A DNA stretch of 64,000 nt, taken from NCBI GenBank assembly GCA_016859345.1, contig CM029114.1, positions 14,898,001 to 14,962,000 of the forward strand, read 5' to 3'. This stretch comes from Istiophorus platypterus (Eukaryota > Chordata > Actinopteri > Istiophoriformes > Istiophoridae). A model generated the notes under the pieces. That model ran no database searches and was not told the DNA's origin. It saw nothing but the letters and a program-made list of their open reading frames with translations. A program made the translations under genes and the position numbers. Shown piece by piece: positions 55,340 through 64,000 of the stretch. How positions within the stretch are numbered: position 1 is the stretch's first letter; each line of letters starts with the position of its first letter.

Positions 55340-56530
55340 CACAAAACATAGATAGCGGATTAAGTAGGGATTTTTCAGATTTCCTGGCTGAACTTAGCCG
55401 TGACTCGGTTTTGTGAAAGCAGAGATTTATTCTGTGAAGCTAGCCTGGTCTGGACCAGGCTAACGGCCAGGCCAGGTTCATCTGTTTGTGTCAAAGGACG
55501 TCAGAGTTTATTTTAACAAGGCAATGGCCAACTGGCTGAGCTTAGATACCAGAGCGCCAGGCCCATTGAAATGGCAGTTTTCAGTTAAATCTCAGTACTT
55601 TTACTGTCTTCAAAAATTTCAGCCAACTTTTATGTCACTATCGTTTAAAAGCATGACTCTTCTTTCCCGTGCAACCATTGCAACAGGTAAAAAAAAACCC
55701 GAAAAAAACTGACAAACACTACACAGCTTATTTAGCAAGTAGTTAATTAATAAGAATAAGGACATGATGGCATATTATTACATAGCAAATATTCTAAATG
55801 AAACCATAGGAACCCATGGGTTCAAAAACCAAAATAGTGGTGTATTAGTAGGCAAATTAAGTTTTTCAATATCCCCATAATTTTTTTAAGAAAAAAATGA
55901 GAAGGGGATGTTCTGGGTTAAAATTGCACCAAAAAGCTGTGTGTCTGTCATTAACTTTCTCTAAAGTGTCGCAAAATAATGTCTTGCTTTCAATGTTTTT
56001 ATGGTAACAACATCTTTTGATGTAGGCTTAGGAGGAAGGGAAGCATATTATTTGCAAGAAAGGAAACACGGCTGCTATGAAAAGAGCAGGAGAAGGAGTG
56101 GCAGAAAATTGCAGACCGACTGAATGTGTAAGTAGCTCTAAAATATAAATTCACTAACCAGAGATCTTGTCTTGTCATTTGTAAACATTAACAGATGTAC
56201 CTACGCTTTCCTATACAAGTGTAAGTAGTTTGAAATATCTGTATGAATTTCTGCTCATACAGAACAAACATGACCAGATTATTGATGACTTGGGGACACA
56301 GTGATATACATGGTTTGATCTATGGCGCAGGTGTTTTCTCCATTTCAACATCAGTAAATCTGTGATCGATCCACAACGTCTTTTGAAAAAAGTCACGAAC
56401 GCACATGATTTGGAATCACTTGGACCTGCCCTGACATAGCTGCTCCTCCTCATCCTGGCCTTCGTGAAACGTAAAAGGGCAGGATGCACTGACCAGGCTA
56501 TGTCAAACCTCGCTTTTTCCCGTTATCCGG
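55340..56530. mobile_element. decayed DNA-transposon-like region (Harbinger-like?)
   Basis: Opens with GAGCTGTTTCACAAAACATAG and TTTTGTGAAAGCAGAG, a wording typical of non-autonomous fish DNA elements, plus a 10-base perfect hairpin at 55441-55462 around GACCAGGCT. At about 56085-56132 the plus strand reads EQEKEWQKIADRLNV, like the Myb/SANT DNA-binding helix coded by Harbinger elements. GACCAGGCTA recurs near 56492. No intact transposase or clear target duplication was found, so limits and class are tentative. Confidence 0.35.
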
Positions 56531-58023
56531 GATTTCTTAATTTCACTTTGACATAGCTCTCCGGGGGCTACAATGATTCTGAAAAAATAATAATAATCAA
56601 GACAAAAATGAATGAACTGGAAAAAGTTGAAAATGTCCAAAAAATCTTGCAAGCAAGGTTGGTAGTGCAAGTCATGGTCAATCACAATAAACACACACAC
56701 TATTAAACAAAGGTACAGGACTGACAACATAACCCATTTTTTAGTGGTAGGTATCTTCTATATTATAGCTGTAATAAATTTATATTTTCCAATAAGATTA
56801 GATTTTTCATAGTATTCATTTCTTCCTTTCACTTTTGGTACGCTAGCTGCATTTCTGTTCCCCTAAATTTGATTACTTCATTTTTTTGTCTTTTCAATTC
56901 TAGTTTTGTTGTTTTGGTAGTATTTTAGACCGAATTTTATATATTGTTAAAACAGAAAACTGTGATTTTGATCTATATTTTTTTTAAACAAAGTTTTTTC
57001 CCTCATTTCAAGTAGGTCCTCAAGTAACTTTATTAAAGTTTACAAAATGAATATGAATGCAAAAACAAAAAAAAAAGGAAACTTAGAACTTTTGACATAC
57101 AGTTTTATTACTACTTCACTGTGTTGTTAAATTTTAATTTCATTTTATGAGATTGTGTTTAAAGGTGAATCTTGGCACAACTAGGTCCTGACCTGATTCA
57201 CCTGAAATTCACTGATATTAGTAAGCAACCATTAAATTGTGGTTTTAATGTGGTGTCTCCTTGCAAGACACACAAACTAACTGACACATACACACTTAAG
57301 ATCTCTCTCTCTCTCTCTCTCCCTGACTCCTCTCCACTGTATCTGGAAGTGGGATTAGCAGTTATGGCCGAGGTATGGGAACAAGGATTACATTTGAGTG
57401 GGAGACTAGTCCTCAGTCCCTTAGCAGAACAGAGGGAGATTACCCCAGTACAGTAAACATACTGGGATTACTCACCACCAAGGATTAATGGACGCATGGA
57501 TACAGTGTTGGGTTATGTTCCTACACCATATATGTCTATGCATTTATTGTATATGTGCTTTGAAGCTGGGGCTTTCTCCTTCCATGTTTATGCATCTTAA
57601 ATATTACTTGCACTGAGATTACCTCAGAGACTTGGGGCATGTTGAGCCTTTCAAACACAGAAAGTGATTGGGGGAAGATTAGTCTGCTAATCTAAATCGA
57701 CACATGACAAACTGTTGAGATACATCCCCTCCATTTAAAATTTGAATCATGCTGTGTTGTTTACTTACAAGTTGCGCTTGTGTCAGTCAGTTGGTGGCTA
57801 TTTGTTTGTTAGGATCAATATTGTTATTTTTTTTTTTTTTATTCTGTTTACTCGCAAGTTCTGCCCAGTCAGTGAGTCGGAAGCTGTTTGTTTGTCCAGA
57901 ATCAATATTTTTGTTATAGCCTCACCTCCTAAGCAAAGTAGCTGCCATCACAGGAAAAAGACTTATGTAACTCAGAATGGAACCTGCCAAAATTAACAGA
58001 TGAGTTACTGTAGACAAAGAACA

Positions 58024-58025
<2 letters not shown>

Positions 58026-58093
<68 letters not shown>

Positions 58094-58166
58094 TGTATGT
58101 GTGTGTGAGTGTGTGTATGTATGTGTGTGTGTGTTTATTTGTGTGTGACTGTGTGTGTGTGTGTAA

Positions 58167-58198
<32 letters not shown>

Positions 58199-58217
58199 GT
58201 GTATGTGTGTGTGTGTT

Positions 58218-58310
<93 letters not shown>

Positions 58311-58326
58311 TTGTGTGTGTGTGTTT

Positions 58327-58364
<38 letters not shown>
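58026..58364 (+). repeat. very long (TG)n tract, about 340 bases
   Basis: Almost pure alternating TG with scattered TT, TA and GA variants. It produces long Cys-Val and His-Thr reading frames on both strands, none of them genes. Intergenic. Confidence 0.95.
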
Positions 58365-58365
<1 letters not shown>

Positions 58366-58384
58366 CCTGTGCTCGCATGCATGT

Positions 58385-58790
58385 GAATAGCCAAGGTTTG
58401 CTTTTATTTTTGCAGGAGCCAAATCAGGGAAGGGCAGTGATTCATTGTGCCTCATTTGAAGTACAACTTGGAAATGTAATTGGTCTCCTGACACATGCAA
58501 TTGCACACAGAAACAGACACACACACATACGAGTTTGTGCAGCTATTCTTGTTTGGAAATTGCTTTGACTTCCATTCTTTGTGTACGGCCTAACCCAAAT
58601 CCTAACCCTAACCTCATCCATAACCTCAGTTCACAACTTAACCAGGACCTCAGATATGATGTTTCACCTCATTAATACTGGCCTTTGGTCCCCATAAGGA
58701 CTGCCGGTCCTGACAAGGTGGGTGTTTATAAAAGATATAAGAGGTAACAAAATGCACACGCACACACTCATACACTCACTCACGTCTGCT
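58385..58790 (+). repeat. teleost dispersed repeat flanking the long (TG)n
   Basis: Contains GGCCTAACCCAAATCCTAAC, CTAACCTCATCCATAACC, TTAACCAGGACCTCAGATAT, TTTGGTCCCCATAAGGACTG and GGTCCTGACAAGGTGGGTGT, then CA-rich DNA. The CCTAACCCTAACC and GGTCCCCATAAGGACT wording, always beside CA/TG repeats, is widespread in fish. Confidence 0.55.
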
Positions 58791-59689
58791 CACACTTCCT
58801 CTGCTTTCCATGCCTTTGAACCTTTCAGAATGCATTACCCAGAGAACAAAGACAGTGTACTTTGGATGATGTTGATTAGTCACTTACTCAACAGGGAGTA
58901 TGATAAGAAAACTCTGGATCTCATGAATATAATGCTTCATTATGTCACGACAGATCATGACATATATGGAATGATCATATATCACTCTACATCTGTGCTG
59001 GTTGTAGGTGTTGACGTGTACGGTACCTATTTGGAATACTTATCATTTATGAAGAATTAATATCACCCTGATCGAAATGTCATGAGCACTGATGGGTGTA
59101 TCCATTTATGATATACATGACATTTCTCACTGTGTGAAAATGTTACTTTTATCTTAATGAGGTTTCACACAATTAGACAACAATATAACTGATTATGTCC
59201 TGGAATTTCCTCTGATAATAGAAGAAGAAAGGAAATAGTTTCCCTTTTGGACTGGTGGTTCAGACACAGCAACCTGATAAAATTGTACAATAAAAAACAA
59301 TATGAGCTCATCTTTGCCTTAAATCGGTTTTTGGTCCCTAGATACATATGTCTTGACTGTCTGTCAAATATTAGGTCAGGCATTTCAGAGGAGCCTCCTT
59401 GTTGTTCGTTATTCTCTAGCTTACTGAGGGAGACTTGAAGGAGCATCTTCTCACTGCTTTAGGTTTCAAAGCTGTGCTACAGCTACGCACTGGAAACAAA
59501 GCTTATGTTTTCATCTCGACTTTTAAGAGAACCTACTTGCTATTTATATCCCGTCACTAGCAGGAGAGAGATGACAGCTCTCGCTTCTTTTGCTTTCTCT
59601 CGCTGTAAAATTCCTCAGATAAAAAAGAATTAAGCAATCAGTCACTTTCTCTCTTCCCTACAGCATTAAGTTTTATGCAGTATTGGCAC

Positions 59690-59691
<2 letters not shown>

Positions 59692-59735
<44 letters not shown>
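59692..59735 (+). repeat. (TG)n microsatellite
   Basis: About 22 uninterrupted TG units in intergenic DNA. Confidence 0.9.
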
Positions 59736-59737
<2 letters not shown>

Positions 59738-62070
59738 CTCTGCATGTGTACACTCTTCCTCTGCATTTAAATGTGTGTGTTTGACTAGTGTCCCTGATGC
59801 CTCACCTACATATAAAAAGTAAATCAGTTAGTTGTCAACCTTGGATGACAACTTCAACAAATCAAAGGCATATCACAGTTGTAACTTTGTGAAATACACA
59901 AATACATATTTGACATTACATTTTAAATAAAGTAACATTTCAATATTACCCTTCTAACAAAATGAGTGCTTTCTGAGATCCTGGGTATGAAGATGAAAGT
60001 GGTAATTCTGCTGTTATGCTCAGGAGGGTGGGAAAACACAGAGGCACAGAGGGGGAAACAAGGAAGTGAGCAAAAAGGAAAGAAACATATCGTTTGACAG
60101 GTGGCACAATCTCTCTGCACTGTTCCTTCCTGAAACTGACAATAAGGTGCCTTGCAAATGATGTTAGATAGAGGGAAACAAATGAACATTGTTCATGACT
60201 GTTGTTTGCTCTCAACTGATCAACTGCCCGAAAATGTGTAGTTTCTATAAAAATGAACTGAAGAAATGCTGGCTGCTGAAGGATCGAGCACAGTAACTCT
60301 GCTTCTTTTCAAATATACTTTCTGTGTGCAAACAGTGTAGGTTAAGATGAACTGTACAACTGATACATTTATTTCCCTCTTTCGACTATTCTTATGTCGC
60401 ATTACAGGGTCACACTCCAAATATAACAAAAAACAATAACACCATGTAGATGCTGATGCATTTGGGGGATCTAAAGTTAAATTACCGGCAGAGGAACCTT
60501 GTGTCTTTTTTTGAGTAAAGCAGTAGCAGTTGGGGCAATAGTTTAACCTGCACTTCATCAGTAACTTGTGCAAAGCTTAAAAGAAAAAAAAAGCATTGTG
60601 TTCTTAGTAATGCTATTTAAATACAAAAGACATTCAATTTATTGAATAAGTGACAGTATTTAAAATGTATTATTTATTTATTTATTTACAACATTATTAA
60701 TGGCTGATCAAAATTAAATAGTATCAACAGAAAAACCAAATGCCAAATCCAAAATGAAAAGCTCTGAATTAACTCTGTAGAATGCTAATAGTTACAATGA
60801 TTAATAATAATTTTCCGGCCATTGAGTGTTACATATCCTCATCTAATAGGATTCATCTAATTCATCTAATTACACTTTTTTCTGGTTGTTGTCTTGCCTC
60901 TGGGATCCCTGGCTGTTAAGTTCTCTCGCTCTATCTCGCCTCCAGGAACCCTGTAAATCTAAAGATAACAGAACCTGAGGAACATTTTAATGGCTGCTGA
61001 AATGAGCATCTATCTTCAGGCAAGAGCTCAACTTTCTCCCACTCAGAAACTTTGCTGGAGCATTACATGCAACCCACCAAATACTTCTTCACGGTTGCCT
61101 ACTCTCTCCTTGCTTCATGTGGGTTCCTCCCACCTCCCACGTCCCACCGCTGCCTACATTTTGTGGCTGATAGTAAGTGGAGCAGAGGAGGGGAGTTCTT
61201 CTCATTCAAACCACTTCAGAGATCTTCAGCTTAAAAACTAGCCTCAAGAAAATTACAGTATTGTTTGAGATGAATAAATCCCAAAAGGTTCTCATCAAGC
61301 AACATGTGCACAAGACTGTTTAAAGGTAACTATATGGTTTTAGAGTTAAACTATAGTTACAAGACTCACTTTATGCAGTAGAAAATTACATTAAAAAGTT
61401 TTTCAAGGTATTGCATTTCATTATTTAAATATAGACAAAAAACTTCTCTGCTACCATGTTTGTTGCTGCCGTAGCTCTGAAGGTGGCTTAAAGAGCTGGG
61501 TGTTCACCAGTTAGCTTAGTTTTCAGTCACTTATTGGGTGACCTGTACACAGCAAGTCCACATCCACTGATGTAGAAAGTTGTTGAGAGCTGTCTTCCTA
61601 GCAAAAAACCCGCTACAAGTCATATGGGCAAGCAGCTTATTACAACCAACAGTTACGTTTTATTGTCAGGCAAACCGCTTTGGAATTATTGATGACTGCT
61701 GGACAACATTAATCGCATGTTTATTATTGCAACTATTACAAGAAAGGTCCTCTAACCTTAAGGACCTACTTATTTTAAAATAATCAAGATCTTTTCCTTA
61801 ACCCGACCAAGTAGTTTTTGTCCCTAAACCAAAGCAAACCCTGACTGTTTCAAAACCTTAGCCAAAACATCAGGTCTCGCAATACAGAATCCACTTGTAG
61901 TGACTGTAGCTTTATTAAACATTATGGTTACATTTAGGCAGTAGCAGCATTGGGTTAAGGTCAGGAAAAGATCATGGTCTTTCTGACAATTACCATTTAA
62001 TTACAACAATTTAATTATCACAATCTTTCAATGACCTTCACCTTAACCTTTCACTGCCCTAATCCACCAG

Positions 62071-62130
62071 ATGGGAATCAGGATGTGAACCCCAGTCTCT
62101 CGGGTCAGAGTTCTGCGTCGTACGCCACCA
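62071..62130 (-). repeat. tRNA-like head of a SINE
   Basis: On the minus strand an A-box-like TGGCGTACGACG is followed about 35 bases later by a B-box GGTTCACATCC (62091-62081), the spacing of a tRNA-type RNA polymerase III promoter. The fold of a real tRNA is not kept, so this is best read as a SINE head, not a tRNA gene. Confidence 0.45.
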
Positions 62131-64000
62131 TCGAACCTGGATCGTCTCCCTTGGACTTGGGTGTTGTACATAAATGTGAAGCTCTAGAAAACATCATCTG
62201 CAAACAGGCAGAGATTAGTATAGAGATTAAATAAATTTGTATTATACTGTATATACGTAATTTCTAGAAGACAGGGTTGCCAATTGTCAACAGGTGTTTT
62301 CACTTATTTTGCCTATTTAGACCAACTCACAGGACACAGTTAGTTAGCACTCCCCTTACGCTCATGATGGTGACATCATGTAATTCCCAGTCCGGCCCAC
62401 CCAACCCTATCCTGAGCAGTGGTCTAATTAGCCACAATACATGAAAACACCTGTGTGGATGCGGGGCCTGGTGGGCTAATTGAAAGAGCTGGCCGGATCC
62501 GGGGGCCTGAAGCCCGGGAGGAAGTATTTGTGGTGGCCCCTTTCTCATTGCAGACGCTCTGACATGTGAGCACACAGGTGTAACTAATGATAGCAATCAT
62601 AGTCCAAGTAGGCCATGCAATTGAAACAGCGTGCAGGATACCAGGGCCCTGGAACCGGGAAACCTAAATGGGATGCAGTCGTTTGCAATGTTTTTTAATT
62701 ACACCTGTGTTTTGCCTGCTGTGGCATATCAAAAAAGTGAGAGGGCGAGAAAAGTACTGTTTTCTGCTTCCAATACACCCTTTAATAGTTGCATTCTGGT
62801 ATTCAATTTACAAGCAATTCAGACCAAAACAAGAGTTTCCATTATACCATCAGTCTTTCAATTTTATTCTGCATAAACAATAAAATGGTCGACTGTGGCC
62901 ACTTGTGTTTCTAGCACTCTCTTAATATGTCATTACATTGCAGGTTTTGTAAAACTAGGGATATTTGTTGAAGTAACTGAAGAAAATTAAACTACAAAAT
63001 ATCAAGTTGAACGCATTGGTCTTAAATGCAGAGTTGTCTCTATCTGAAGTGTAATTTATCTTTGCCAGAAATCACCAGTGAAGAAAAGTATAATGTAGTT
63101 GAGAACCTTGACAAAATAATAATAATTGTGTAAGCAGTGGAACTTGCTCTCCACAAGAGAGAGGCTTTCTCATTCTTGCTACTCAGAATGCGTGTGTTAA
63201 ATTGTTTCCCCATCTTGTAACTTATACACTTTATTTCCTTATTTTTAATTCTTTGTTGTCTCATAAAATCTCTGTGAGTGTGGCAACTGCAAGAAATTTA
63301 AATTAAACTTCATACATTGATGTTTCAAGGGCTTTTAGTTTGTAAAGCCTTTCATAAAGGATTGCCATGAAGGAATCTTTCATGTGTTGTTGAAACTTTC
63401 TGTGCTTTTTCTGAAAATTACATCCATCTTTAGTCAGCTTGATTTACACGGTCATCGATTATGCAAATCCCTTTTACAATTTAAATATCTGGTTTTCATA
63501 ATCACCATAGAAAAACAATATCCTGGAGTGCTATAAGCTTAGAAAAGTCCTGCTGGTTATCTGAACGGGCCAATTTTATGTTAGAGAAAATAGTATTAAA
63601 TCCTGTTGGAAATATTGTTAAGCGAATTTCTCAGAAGTGTATTAGTTCTCACATTGTCTTTACACCACTGATGTGCAACGAAATGATAGTTTTAGTGCTT
63701 CTGATTTGCTTTTGGCAGTCTGAGACCATTTAACTAGTTAAGGATTTAGTGGCAGCTGGACAGTACCACTACTCAAAAGAGCCCAACTGTGTCAGACAGC
63801 ACTAACATTTAGTGTAAAGATTTCTAGATGTGCAATATTGCCCTTGTAGTAATGATACTATCCAAGGTGTGTTTTTTCAAACTGGGGTAAACAAATTCCA
63901 CTTTTATAACAGAACACTCATAAGGTTGCAAACATTAAGACAAAACAGTCAAAACTTTACTGTCAAAAAATAAATAAAATAGATAAGACACATTTGTTGT

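Larger units (their letters stand above)
49105..64000. other. gene-poor intergenic region
   Basis: About 15 kb with no gene I can support on either strand. Contents: G/A-rich DNA at 51650-51700 and 52050-52160, CA and TG words at 51110-51270 and 53010-53180, the listed microsatellites and repeats, and a GC-richer segment near 62390-62600. Reading frames with leader-like starts (for example 52186-51854 and 54560-54231, minus strand) are low in complexity or lack any domain. Confidence 0.55.

Noticed and set aside
56211..56489. Minus-strand frame of 92 codons within the transposon-like region
   Set aside because: No transposase motif was found; probably part of decayed repeat DNA.
57301..57322. 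(TC)n run beside a small plus-strand frame
   Set aside because: Short microsatellite; the frame has no domain or splice support.
58000..58524. Several 90-150 codon Cys-Val or His-Thr frames on both strands
   Set aside because: They are read-outs of the (TG)n tract, not coding sequence.
62071..62130. Possible tRNA gene
   Set aside because: Box A and box B are present but acceptor and anticodon stems do not pair, so a SINE head fits better.

Overview
The window is vertebrate chromosomal DNA, almost certainly from a percomorph-like ray-finned fish. Coding sequence is split into short GT-AG exons, introns are AT-rich and full of (TG)n/(CA)n microsatellites, and several stretches resemble repeats common in teleost genomes (a tRNA-derived SINE, a retroelement 3' tail ending in an ATAAAATTG-type motif, and a 'CTCAACAACTAATGGATG...GCTAGCACGCTAAACTGAGATGGTGAACAT' type repeat). 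All gene models below were assembled by hand from reading frame, splice-site consensus and exon phase.

Region 1 (527-25317, + strand) holds the 3' two thirds of mpdz (multi-PDZ protein, MUPP1): 30 exons, 4278 coding bases, 1425 residues and a stop. It covers the end of PDZ4 and complete PDZ5 to PDZ13. All exon phases join without a break and the order of domains and linkers matches vertebrate MPDZ. The first exons (L27, PDZ1-4) lie before base 1.

Region 2 (25318-30795) is intergenic. It has the mpdz 3'UTR, a retroelement tail near 29150-29395, and an isolated reading frame at 29503 with a signal-peptide-like start and one beta-gamma-crystallin-like motif.

Region 3 (30796-36550, - strand) is tyrp1, complete, facing mpdz tail to tail: eight coding exons, 528 residues, with all six metal-binding histidines, a C-terminal membrane segment, a dileucine sorting motif and the SVV tail. 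A probable 5' exon with a TATA-like box lies 0.9 kb upstream; it carries an ATG that would be in frame after splicing. The pair mpdz/tyrp1 agrees with the vertebrate TYRP1-LURAP1L-MPDZ-NFIB neighbourhood.

Region 4 (37708-49104, - strand) is a gene I do not recognise: a single-pass membrane protein of about 692 residues with a long acidic ectodomain coded mostly by one 1275-base exon, a membrane helix with a central Glu, and a roughly 100-residue tail ending in TSIL, a class I PDZ-ligand form. The first (signal peptide) exon is an inference.

Region 5 (49105-64000) shows no gene I can support. It holds microsatellites (one of about 340 bases), dispersed repeats, a decayed DNA-transposon-like stretch, a tRNA-like SINE head and one GC-richer segment with homeodomain-type sites that could be a conserved regulatory element.

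Links between the genes: MPDZ is a junctional scaffold that binds C-terminal peptides; TYRP1 is a melanosomal enzyme whose C-terminus is known in mammals to bind a PDZ protein (GIPC); and the unknown membrane protein also ends in a PDZ-ligand form. Any physical connection among the three is only a suggestion. I saw no CRISPR array, rRNA, functional tRNA gene or provirus.
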